13,481 bases of DNA from Pyrinomonadaceae bacterium. Lineage in GTDB: Bacteria; Acidobacteriota; Blastocatellia; Pyrinomonadales; Pyrinomonadaceae. Made by a program: the position numbers and the translations under genes. The notes beneath the pieces were generated by a model. The model was not told the DNA's origin. It saw only the letters and a program-made list of their open reading frames with translations, and searched no databases. Location of the stretch: NCBI GenBank assembly GCA_013812565.1, contig JACCTF010000919.1:1-13481 (forward strand). Direction: 5' to 3'. Positions 7,481 to 13,481 of this stretch are shown piece by piece; the stretch's first letter is position 1; every line of letters starts with the position of its first letter.

Positions 7481-7526
7481 GCCTGCGTGAGCAGGCAGCA
7501 GTGTAGCCCCGCGCGTGAGCGTGGGG
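7481..7526. repeat. Pair of hairpins with the same GTGA loop in the tadE-cpaE spacer
   Basis: Hairpin A pairs GCCTGC (7481-7486) with GCAGGC (7491-7496). Hairpin B pairs CCCCGCGC (7507-7514) with GCGTGGGG (7519-7526), eight pairs with one G-T. Both are capped by GTGA, a GNRA-type tetraloop if transcribed on the plus strand and TCAC on the minus strand. The octamer GCGTGAGC is shared (7485-7492 and 7513-7520). Two like hairpins in tandem resemble REP/BIME-type dispersed repeats, or an mRNA processing or stability element within the operon. No T-run follows on either side. Confidence 0.5.
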
Positions 7527-7575
7527 AGATATGCGTCCACAAAATTCAGTATGCGTGACATAAGTTATTAAAAGG

Positions 7576-8055
7576 TTAGCTCGAAGCACAAGGATCAGCC
7601 CCGTTGACAAAGTTCTCGCAGCCGCTGCTTTCAACAGGCAGTACGGTCGTATATGGCGATAGCTCAACGTATGTGCCGATGAGCGGGACGACATAAGTAA
7701 ATGTATAGTTAATGGTTACAGTAACTGTTCCGTTATTCATTCCGTAGCCATACTGGGAAGAGGAACTTGTCACTTCAACATCAGCCACGGTTAACCCCGG
7801 CACAACCGGCCTGGCATCCGCGTCCAGCTTGCCATAAACGGCAATCCTAGCGGCATCACCAAATGCGTCTGCAGGGTGAGTAACGGCATATCGCGCCGCG
7901 CGCCGCGATGCGTTCGCCAATTCATTGTGTACCCAAAGAAGGCGTCCTAGTTCCAGTGTTCCAAAAAGCATTGTAAAGAAGAATGTACCCACAATCGCGA
8001 ACTCCACGATTGCGGTGCCTCTCTCGCCTTTGCCTGTAATGTTGCGACTGAACAT
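7576..8055 (-). CDS. tadE: TadE-like minor pseudopilin (second copy)
   Basis: A protein of 159 residues. A short basic N-terminus is followed by ERGTAIVEFAIVGTFFFTML (11-30), the TadE-type pseudopilin signature: glycine at 13, then glutamate five residues later at 18, in a hydrophobic helix (about 14-36). CpaA would be expected to cut after Gly13. The exported C-terminal part is about 120 residues with two cysteines near the end (146, 156), which could form a disulfide. TadE-type proteins are minor components needed for Flp pilus assembly. The ATG at 8055 follows the other tadE gene by 15 bases; its Shine-Dalgarno is weak (GGAT), and an eight-base palindrome GCTTAAGC (8056-8063) directly precedes it. 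It could equally be called TadF-like. Confidence 0.88.
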   Translation of the reverse strand: MFSRNITGKGERGTAIVEFAIVGTFFFTMLFGTLELGRLLWVHNELANASRRAARYAVTHPADAFGDAARIAVYGKLDADARPVVPGLTVADVEVTSSSSQYGYGMNNGTVTVTINYTFTYVVPLIGTYVELSPYTTVLPVESSGCENFVNGADPCASS

Positions 8056-8070
8056 GCTTAAGCTATCCGG

Positions 8071-8574
8071 CTACCCTGGCGCTGAGCAAGGATCTGTCAA
8101 CAAGTATTTCATTGTGGTAGAGGGAGCAACGGGAATGTTTAAGTCCACGACGCCGCCGGTTAATCCTCCAATACCGAATATCGTTTGGTATCTATATCCA
8201 CTAATTGCCACCGTCACCTTGTCCGGCAGAGTAACTTCACCCGGAGTGGTCGTAATGTCCACATTGCTAATCGTCAGATTTTTCACCACCGGCGCATCAC
8301 CACCGGCACAGGTTGGCTTGCCGCACACAACCAAATTCCTGGCTTGTAGTCGATATGTGCCACAGGCATAGGGTTGAGCGGCGATGTAGCGTGCGCCTGC
8401 GCGAGTAGCCTTGGCGAGCGTCGTGTACGTGTAGAAGAAGCGACCGAACTCTGCTATCGAAGCCATGAGCAGCAACATGATGGGCAGCACAATGGCGAGT
8501 TCGATCATCGACGTGCCCCGCTCGTCGAGCACAAAACGCCGCTTGATAAATCTTTTTTGGTTGCCCATCTTCAT
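8071..8574 (-). CDS. tadE: TadE-like minor pseudopilin (first copy)
   Basis: A protein of 167 residues from the ATG at 8574. After a basic N-terminus, ERGTSMIELAIVLPIMLLLM (18-37) gives the pseudopilin pattern: Gly20, then Glu25 five residues on, within a membrane helix of about 20-42. CpaA would cleave after Gly20. The exported part contains four cysteines (71, 84, 89, 163), likely two disulfides, and ends in a cysteine-containing tail similar to that of its neighbour. An in-frame GTG at 8592 overlaps the tadG stop codon by four bases (GTGA), so coupled initiation there is possible; the ATG at 8574 with AGAAG upstream, or ATG at 8568, seems more likely. Together with the next gene it looks like a diverged tandem pair. 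Confidence 0.88.
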   Translation of the reverse strand: MKMGNQKRFIKRRFVLDERGTSMIELAIVLPIMLLLMASIAEFGRFFYTYTTLAKATRAGARYIAAQPYACGTYRLQARNLVVCGKPTCAGGDAPVVKNLTISNVDITTTPGEVTLPDKVTVAISGYRYQTIFGIGGLTGGVVDLNIPVAPSTTMKYLLTDPCSAPG

Positions 8575-8588
8575 CGCTTCTACGCGAA

Positions 8589-9779
8589 TCACCGGTAGAG
8601 AACCGGCACTACCAAATCAGGGTCGGTGGCTCCCATCCCCGGCACATAGCCGCCGCGTCCGCTGACCGTTTCTCTATCGATGTACTCAAGTGTTATCTCA
8701 TTGGTAGTCTCGTCGGCTTTCTTTCTTATTAAGAACCGCCCGACGTCTCTCGCACAAACCTCTACGATGCCTGTCCTCCCCGCGAACTGGCTTCTTCGAA
8801 TGATCGGCGCCAGCACCTCGCGTCGCCTGTTCGTCGCGCCCGACGAATAAGCGTTGTACGTGATGTTCTCAGTAATGTTTAGGTCAGGCGGAAAACTTTG
8901 CGCATCAAGGCCTGCGGCGTACTCATTAAACCTGGTGTTTATACCCTGCCAAACCGGATTACTATTCGGATCGCTAATATCATCAGTCCTGGTGCGCACA
9001 CACATGGCATCCTTTGGTTTGCAAGTATCAACTGAGCCAGCCGTTGCGGCGTTGACAGAACCACTCACTGCGAGAAGTTGGTAACTGCCTGGAACAGGAC
9101 CCGCACTGTCACTCAAAGCGGGCTTGACGGTATAAACACATCCCTTTGTGAACCATGTTTGCGAAGGGCATGGCGTGGTGCCATCACTCATATAAACCGT
9201 CGTTGTCGCTAACGAGCAACCCGAAGATGAATCACATTCGATGACGGAGAACGGAGCAATATCGCAGAGGATGTTGCTCGAAGGTGACAAACCGGCGGTT
9301 GCTTTCGCTTCGATGATTTTCGATCCTCCGATAACCATTGTGGCGAAAAAGACCGGGACATTAACTTCGGGGGCACTGACGCTGACAAAGTTGATCGCCC
9401 CAGCGTTTGCAAGCGCCGATGCCTTACTTACAAAGCCGCTTTCAATGTTGGTGCCAAACAGAACGTAGGAGCCTAAACTCGATTCTAACGTTGCGCACGG
9501 CAAGTTTTCGCCATTGATGAACTGCTTGTTATTAAAGCCATACTTATTGGCGTTCAACGTAGTCACAGCATGACACACTGCGGCGTCGATGCCGGACGGT
9601 TCGCCGTTTAGTCCGGAGGCCCCCGCCAGGGCTGCCGCATCGACTGCATTTTGCAATTCACTTTTCACAACATAGAAATGGCTGATGTCGATCACAAGTC
9701 CAGCCATCAAGATCAGGGAGGACATGGCGACCGCGCTGGTGACCAAAATCGATCCACGTTCGCTTCTCCTTCCTTTCAT
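8589..9779 (-). CDS. tadG: TadG-like pilus assembly protein with Tad N-terminal domain
   Basis: A protein of 396 residues. The N-terminus is the putative Flp pilus-assembly TadG domain: RRSERGS, a membrane helix at about 11-33, then VKSELQNAVDAAALAGASGL at 38-57, which is highly typical of the family. The position five after the Gly9 is Thr, not Glu, so it does not look like a processed pseudopilin, unlike its two TadE neighbours. The extracytoplasmic part carries ten cysteines (for example 172, 182, 188, 204, 214, 253, 260), suggesting a disulfide-bonded exported domain of unknown fold with no von Willebrand domain that I can recognise. The ATG at 9779, with GGGGAA eight bases upstream, is preferred over an in-frame TTG at 9839 that would overlap cpaC. 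Confidence 0.88.
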   Translation of the reverse strand: MKGRRSERGSILVTSAVAMSSLILMAGLVIDISHFYVVKSELQNAVDAAALAGASGLNGEPSGIDAAVCHAVTTLNANKYGFNNKQFINGENLPCATLESSLGSYVLFGTNIESGFVSKASALANAGAINFVSVSAPEVNVPVFFATMVIGGSKIIEAKATAGLSPSSNILCDIAPFSVIECDSSSGCSLATTTVYMSDGTTPCPSQTWFTKGCVYTVKPALSDSAGPVPGSYQLLAVSGSVNAATAGSVDTCKPKDAMCVRTRTDDISDPNSNPVWQGINTRFNEYAAGLDAQSFPPDLNITENITYNAYSSGATNRRREVLAPIIRRSQFAGRTGIVEVCARDVGRFLIRKKADETTNEITLEYIDRETVSGRGGYVPGMGATDPDLVVPVLYR

Positions 9780-9787
9780 CTTAATTG

Positions 9788-9793
9788 TTCCCC
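9788..9793 (-). promoter_or_regulatory. Ribosome binding site deciding the tadG start
   Basis: Minus-strand GGGGAA lies eight bases before the ATG at 9779. The longer alternative, a TTG at 9839, lies within the end of cpaC and lacks a comparable signal. Confidence 0.55.
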
Positions 9794-9825
9794 GCCCCAC
9801 CCGTTTCCGAAAATCTTTCTCTGCG

Positions 9826-12156
9826 TCATTGCACCGCAACCAAACTCGCTCGCTGCGCCGTTAGTTGCTCTAGCGTGGCAAACCTATTTTCAGGCCAGGT
9901 TGGCGAAAGAAAGCTGATCGTGCTGTTTACAGTCGGCAACGCAGCGTGAGCGGGAAGCACCCGGTTTCTCGGCGTTGATTTTGTTTCGGCGTGTGACGCA
10001 GGCGCGGCGAACAGTGCCGCCAGCAGATCTGCGTCTCCCGCGTTATTTACCGATGGAATCTCCACTATGTCGCCCGGTGCCAGCGTGACATCGCCCACGC
10101 GCTGCTGTTCGATGTCATTCAGATTTATTACAAACTTCTGATAGGAAGCGCCATCCGGTAGAAGGCGTCGCATTCGGACGGTGTCTCGTCGCGCACTATC
10201 CAGAGTTCCGCCGAGGCTCTGCAATGCTTTGAGCAACGTCAGCGTCCCGCGCGCCGCAACCACATCAGGGCGCGCAATTGCGCCTGTTACGAATGCCACA
10301 TCCACTTCGGGAACAAACACCGCATCGCCCGCACGCAGCGGTTGCTGAAGGACTGCGTTGCCTTGCTCAGCAGCTGTCCGCTCGTAGGTCTCAACGCTCT
10401 TGGCGACCTGCTGACTAGGTTGTTGACCTGACTGTTGAGTTGCAGTCTCGCCTGTGCATGCGCTGCGTATTACGTAGACGCTGCGTCCGGCGCGCAGGTT
10501 AGTGCCGCCCGCGAGTCTCAAGCCTTCGCGTAGAGTGAGATCAGCGTTGACCGCAAAAGACCCAGGCAGATAAACCGCACCGGCAACGATCAGACGGCCT
10601 CCGTCAGCCGCCGTGCACATCGCTCCGACGACGCTGCTCGGAGTTGCAGAGGAATTGTTAAGGCTGACCGCGCCGGTTCCAGTAGCAGGCAACGCGGTGG
10701 GCGTCGCGGCGGGTTTAGGCGTCGGCTGTAATGATGGCGTCGTCACCGGAGAAGCCGCCTTCTGTGTGGTGGCATCGCCGGTTGAATGACCGCTCGCCCC
10801 GCTGATGCCGTCACCCTTCTGTTCAACGCCCAACGGCGATCCGTTCTTTAACCCGTCCACGCCGCGCAACTGCGGCAGATCGTCGCGATTCAGCGGCTTG
10901 ACCATCTGCGCCGTGACGATGAACATCAACTCTGTTTCGTTCTTCTGGAACTGCTTGGAGCGAAACAACGCGCCGAGTATCGGAATGCTTCCGATGACCG
11001 GCACACGCCCGAGCAAGCGCGACTCGTTGTTATCAAGCAGACCGGCCAGCGCGAAACTCTGCCCGTCACGTAATTCAACGCCAGTCTTGGCGCGGCGCGT
11101 GCGAAGCGCCGGAATTACGAAGCCATCCAGCCGAACGCCATTAGCGTAATCGAGCGTCGAGACTTCCGGTTCAAGTTCAAGGCGAATGTGATCTTCGTCG
11201 ATGATCGTGGGTTTGAAGTTCAGTTGGACGCCAAACTTTTTGAATACAATGGTCACGGCTGAGCGGTCACCTCCACCCTGCACGACGGGGATTGGAAACT
11301 CGCCGCCCGCCAGAAAGCTAGCTTCTTGCCCATCCATCGCAATTAAGTTCGGCTCGGCGAGCGCACGCAATGCGCCCTGCTGCTGCAACGCGCGAATGAA
11401 ACTGAGGGTGTTTCCGCCCATCAGAAAGAGGTTGAGCGAACTAGCGATTGAGCCTGACAACACTCCGCCCGCAACATCCCCAATCGTGCCTGGCCCCGCG
11501 CCGGGGTTGATGTAACCACCCGTACCCGGCCCTCCCTGATAAGAGTAAGATGCTCCGAAATCGCGCAGGCGATTGCGGTTCACCTCGGCCACTCTGACCT
11601 GCAACTGCACCTGCATGGCGTTCTTGACGGGCGCTTGCAGCATGTTCACCGTTTTAAAGCCTGCGGCCTGAATCACCTTGTCCGCTTGCTCGGCCGTCTT
11701 TGGGTCAGCGACCGTGCCCGACAAAACCACCGACTCGTTGGCTTGGCTCAAGCGTATGTCATCCTTCGGGAAAAGCGCGCGCATCTGCGAATCGATCAGA
11801 GACAAGTTGGCCCGCACGGCCACGTCGAAGACGATGAACTGGGTGCCCGCTTTGTTCCACGCGATGAAGTTTACTTGACCAAACTTTTTACCGTTGACCA
11901 ATGCTTGATCGGGCGAGACCAGCACAGCCTCGGCGACTTCCGGGTTTGAAACCGAGAAGCGACTGATGGGTTGGTCAAAGGTGAGAACGCGGCTTTGACC
12001 AACCAGGACGTTGACCGGCGTGGATTCTTTTTGGGGATTAGCAAACGAAGCATTAACAGAAGTGTCCTGAGCCAGTGCTAGTTGAGTAATAGCAAACACC
12101 ATCAACACTGCACGGGCGAAAACGACGGAATGGTTTAACGGAGGGAGGATACGCAT
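9826..12156 (-). CDS. cpaC: CpaC/RcpA secretin with C-terminal SLBB-domain extension
   Basis: A protein of 776 residues, far longer than usual CpaC/RcpA proteins (roughly 450-550). A signal peptide covers about 1-29 (ends LALAQ). The pilus-assembly N-terminal domain is at about 45-115, a BON-like module at 118-172, and the secretin core at about 180-420, with the signature VPVIGSIPILGALFRS at 385-400. It forms the outer-membrane gate for the Flp pilus. After the secretin comes a Pro/Thr/Ser/Gly-rich linker (about 421-510), then two regions resembling SLBB domains of polysaccharide export proteins: 519-565 (VAGAVYLPGSF, LTLREGLRLAGG) and 620-702 (VTGAIARPDVV, TLLKALQSLGG, APGDIVEIP). Cysteines 514 and 567 flank the first and may pair. 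ATG at 12156 has AAAGGAG about 11 bases upstream. Secretin assignment is firm; SLBB assignment is by motif pattern. Confidence 0.93.
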   Translation of the reverse strand: MRILPPLNHSVVFARAVLMVFAITQLALAQDTSVNASFANPQKESTPVNVLVGQSRVLTFDQPISRFSVSNPEVAEAVLVSPDQALVNGKKFGQVNFIAWNKAGTQFIVFDVAVRANLSLIDSQMRALFPKDDIRLSQANESVVLSGTVADPKTAEQADKVIQAAGFKTVNMLQAPVKNAMQVQLQVRVAEVNRNRLRDFGASYSYQGGPGTGGYINPGAGPGTIGDVAGGVLSGSIASSLNLFLMGGNTLSFIRALQQQGALRALAEPNLIAMDGQEASFLAGGEFPIPVVQGGGDRSAVTIVFKKFGVQLNFKPTIIDEDHIRLELEPEVSTLDYANGVRLDGFVIPALRTRRAKTGVELRDGQSFALAGLLDNNESRLLGRVPVIGSIPILGALFRSKQFQKNETELMFIVTAQMVKPLNRDDLPQLRGVDGLKNGSPLGVEQKGDGISGASGHSTGDATTQKAASPVTTPSLQPTPKPAATPTALPATGTGAVSLNNSSATPSSVVGAMCTAADGGRLIVAGAVYLPGSFAVNADLTLREGLRLAGGTNLRAGRSVYVIRSACTGETATQQSGQQPSQQVAKSVETYERTAAEQGNAVLQQPLRAGDAVFVPEVDVAFVTGAIARPDVVAARGTLTLLKALQSLGGTLDSARRDTVRMRRLLPDGASYQKFVINLNDIEQQRVGDVTLAPGDIVEIPSVNNAGDADLLAALFAAPASHAETKSTPRNRVLPAHAALPTVNSTISFLSPTWPENRFATLEQLTAQRASLVAVQ

Positions 12157-12244
12157 GAGCTTTCTGACTCCTTTGGTGGCGGACTTTGATGTGTGGGTTT
12201 GGTGGCTGCGACCGGCTCAAAGAGCGCGCCCGTCCTCGCCGAGC

Positions 12245-13195
12245 TTAGGGAAAATCGACGTCGCGCTTTTTCGCTCCTTCGTAGAGTTCAACAGAGCGGC
12301 GTGGCAACGGTGTTGGTGCAGTCAAGGCGACTGCATCCGCAGTGCTGTTACTGCTTTTCACGGGGGCGCGCCGTGGCGAAGAAACTCCGGCACGGGCGGA
12401 TGCGTAGCCCGGCGCAACAGATTGTTGCTCGCTCTTATAAGAGCCCGCTTCGGGCACGATCACGGCTTGTTCCCCCGACAGCAGACTTCGCTTGTTCGCG
12501 CCCGGGGTTGGCGCATCATCCTGATCGGTAGAGTTGCGCATTACTAACTGCAGACGGCCTTCGCTGACGGCCAACGCGAGTTTCTCGGCTTGTTCCGGCG
12601 TCACCTGCAAGGTAACGGCGGTAACGTTGCTGGCATCGCGGTCGTTCTTCGGGCGGTCGATGTTTTGACCGTTGGCTAAAACCTTAATGTTCTGCAGAAC
12701 GATTTTGGATACACGCCCTTGACTGGAACCGTTAACGACGTTAGCGGGCGGGTCAATCACCACCACCACGTCAACCAGCGAACCGGGCATCACGAAGCCG
12801 GAGATGCCGACGACATCATCGACCTTAACGGTTATGGCGCGGTAACCTTCCGGGATCACCGCCGAAAGTCCACCGGCAGTGCCTTCGGGCGCAAGCTTAA
12901 AATCAGTGATGGGTTCACGTGCCGCGATATTGGTTATGGCGACGCGACCGATGAGTTTATCAGCCGCTTCGTAGACGCCATCGGGCGTCGCATTGCGCGG
13001 GAATTGCACGCTGGCAAGTTGTTCAGCAGTAATTTTGGAGCCGAGCGGAATCCCTGTTTTGGAGATGATAACCCTGCTGAAGTTTTTGTTGTATGCCAGG
13101 GCGTATGTGGAAAGATAACGACTAACAAGTGTGGCAGCGACAATGCCGAAAATCACTGCACATGCAAGCACAAGAAGAAGACGTTTGTTCCGCAT
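12245..13195 (-). CDS. cpaB: Flp pilus assembly protein CpaB/RcpC
   Basis: A protein of 316 residues. An N-terminal membrane segment or signal anchor lies at about 5-25. A SAF-type domain follows at about 41-103 (VIISKTGIPLGSKITAEQL, then LIGRVAITNIAAREPI), then the RcpC/CpaB domain at about 110-225 (IPEGYRAITVKVDDVVGISGFVMPGSLVDV region, QVTPEQAEKLALAVSEGRLQLVMRN region). A disordered Ser/Pro-rich stretch leads to a conserved-looking C-terminus VELYEGAKKRDVDF, as in other CpaB proteins. It acts in the periplasm with the secretin CpaC. The ATG at 13195 is preferred over an upstream in-frame start at 13348, because GGAG lies 10 bases before it and the added 51 residues would overlap cpaA and lack family similarity. 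The cpaC start is 88 bases downstream. Confidence 0.93.
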   Translation of the reverse strand: MRNKRLLLVLACAVIFGIVAATLVSRYLSTYALAYNKNFSRVIISKTGIPLGSKITAEQLASVQFPRNATPDGVYEAADKLIGRVAITNIAAREPITDFKLAPEGTAGGLSAVIPEGYRAITVKVDDVVGISGFVMPGSLVDVVVVIDPPANVVNGSSQGRVSKIVLQNIKVLANGQNIDRPKNDRDASNVTAVTLQVTPEQAEKLALAVSEGRLQLVMRNSTDQDDAPTPGANKRSLLSGEQAVIVPEAGSYKSEQQSVAPGYASARAGVSSPRRAPVKSSNSTADAVALTAPTPLPRRSVELYEGAKKRDVDFP

Positions 13196-13205
13196 GGCTT
13201 TATTT

Positions 13206-13209
13206 CTCC
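13206..13209 (-). promoter_or_regulatory. Ribosome binding site deciding the cpaB start
   Basis: Minus-strand GGAG lies 10 bases before the ATG at 13195 and lies in the spacer after the cpaA stop, supporting the 316-residue CpaB. Confidence 0.5.
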
Positions 13210-13221
13210 GTTCGAGTTTAT

Positions 13222-13239
13222 AGCTCTGGAGCCAGAGCT
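13222..13239 (-). repeat. Perfect inverted repeat between cpaA and cpaB
   Basis: AGCTCTGG at 13222-13229 is the exact complement of CCAGAGCT at 13232-13239, with only two bases between. On the minus strand it starts immediately after the cpaA TAA (13240-13242) and ends 12 bases before the cpaB Shine-Dalgarno. It could be an mRNA hairpin (seven pairs with a four-base loop) that sets relative expression or stability, or an operator. No T-run follows, so it is not a classical terminator. Confidence 0.5.
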
Positions 13240-13481
13240 TTATGTTCCAAAGATGGCAAGCGAAATCAAGCTGCCGAAGGTGATGGCAACCCCGTAAGGA
13301 ACTGTGTATCGCCGGTCGATAGGGGCAGTCACACGCGGCATTTTCCATCCAGGAAGAAAGCTCACAAAGATCATCAACACGTTATGTAATGACGACCGTA
13401 CCGTACCGGCGCGGATCATCGTGTAGACGGCAATGACGCCGCCGGTCACAGCGACCACGACGAACGTTTGCAGCACCAGCC
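13240..13481 (-). CDS. cpaA: Prepilin peptidase CpaA/TadV, C-terminal part (cut by window edge)
   Basis: Only the last 80 codons are present; the frame stays open to the window edge, so the gene begins outside. Two hydrophobic segments are visible, one at about 7-24 and one in the last 22 residues (YTVPYGVAITFGSLISLAIF), which match the end of A24-family prepilin peptidases of Tad systems, where a conserved Pro-Tyr-Gly-x-Ala lies before the last helix. Both catalytic aspartates of this family lie upstream and cannot be checked. The enzyme would sit in the inner membrane and process the Flp pilin and the TadE-type pseudopilins. It is followed by a perfect inverted repeat and cpaB. The length missing is probably about half of the protein. 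Confidence 0.82.
   Translation of the reverse strand, partial: LVLQTFVVVAVTGGVIAVYTMIRAGTVRSSLHNVLMIFVSFLPGWKMPRVTAPIDRRYTVPYGVAITFGSLISLAIFGT

Noticed and set aside
7405..7575. Sigma-70-type internal promoter for cpaE
   Set aside because: AT-rich pieces exist, but no -35/-10 pair with acceptable match and spacing was found.
7452..7694. Minus-strand open frame of 80 codons across the tadE-cpaE spacer
   Set aside because: It overlaps the 3' end of the tadE-like gene in another frame, shows no domain, and contains the twin hairpins as coding sequence.
8589..8592. GTG start of the first tadE overlapping the tadG stop (GTGA)
   Set aside because: Possible translational coupling, but no Shine-Dalgarno precedes it, and ATG codons at 8574 and 8568 are closer to the expected short basic N-terminus of TadE proteins.
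12719..13297. Plus-strand open frame of 192 codons opposite cpaB
   Set aside because: It is antisense to a clear CpaB and its protein is rich in His/Asp/Asn with no family pattern; long antisense frames are expected at this base composition.

Overview
The window is almost entirely one minus-strand gene cluster for a Tad/Flp (tight adherence, type IVc) pilus, read from right to left. In transcription order it holds the 3' part of cpaA (prepilin peptidase, cut by the right edge), cpaB (periplasmic/SAF protein), cpaC (outer-membrane secretin, here with an unusual SLBB-containing C-terminal extension), a TadG-like protein, two TadE-like minor pseudopilins, cpaE/tadZ (ParA/MinD-like localisation ATPase), cpaF/tadA (assembly ATPase), tadB and tadC (inner-membrane platform), a TadD-like TPR protein, and finally an AAA+ ATPase with a winged-helix-like N-terminus. 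Most neighbours are 15-90 bases apart, and all share one strand, so they probably form one operon or a few coupled transcripts. No major Flp pilin gene is visible; it would be expected to the right of the window, near the missing part of cpaA.

Layout: 1-196 holds no gene but contains a long hairpin at the end of the last gene (141-198). 197-1534 AAA+ ATPase; 1574-2581 tadD-like; 2597-3520 tadC; 3521-3776 a hairpin-rich spacer; 3777-4745 tadB; 4770-6122 cpaF; 6178-7404 cpaE; 7405-7575 a spacer with two twin-loop hairpins and a 14-base palindrome; 7576-8055 and 8071-8574 tadE-like; 8589-9779 tadG-like; 9826-12156 cpaC; 12245-13195 cpaB; 13240-13481 cpaA (partial). No stretch above 300 bases lacks a gene. 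I see no tRNA, rRNA, CRISPR array, insertion sequence or plus-strand gene.

How the parts work together: CpaA would cleave the prepilin and the TadE-type pseudopilins. CpaF powers assembly through the TadB/TadC platform, and CpaE positions the machine. CpaC forms the outer-membrane channel, helped by CpaB and the TadD-like TPR protein. The TadG/TadE proteins are minor or tip components. The last AAA+ ATPase has no place in the classical Tad model and may be a remodelling factor specific to this lineage.

Organism: a Gram-negative (diderm) bacterium, because a secretin is present. Base composition is moderately GC-rich. The gene order (tadG/tadE/tadE between secretin and cpaE) and the ATPase at the end remind me of Acidobacteriota, perhaps Blastocatellia, but that is an impression from family knowledge and not proven by the sequence.
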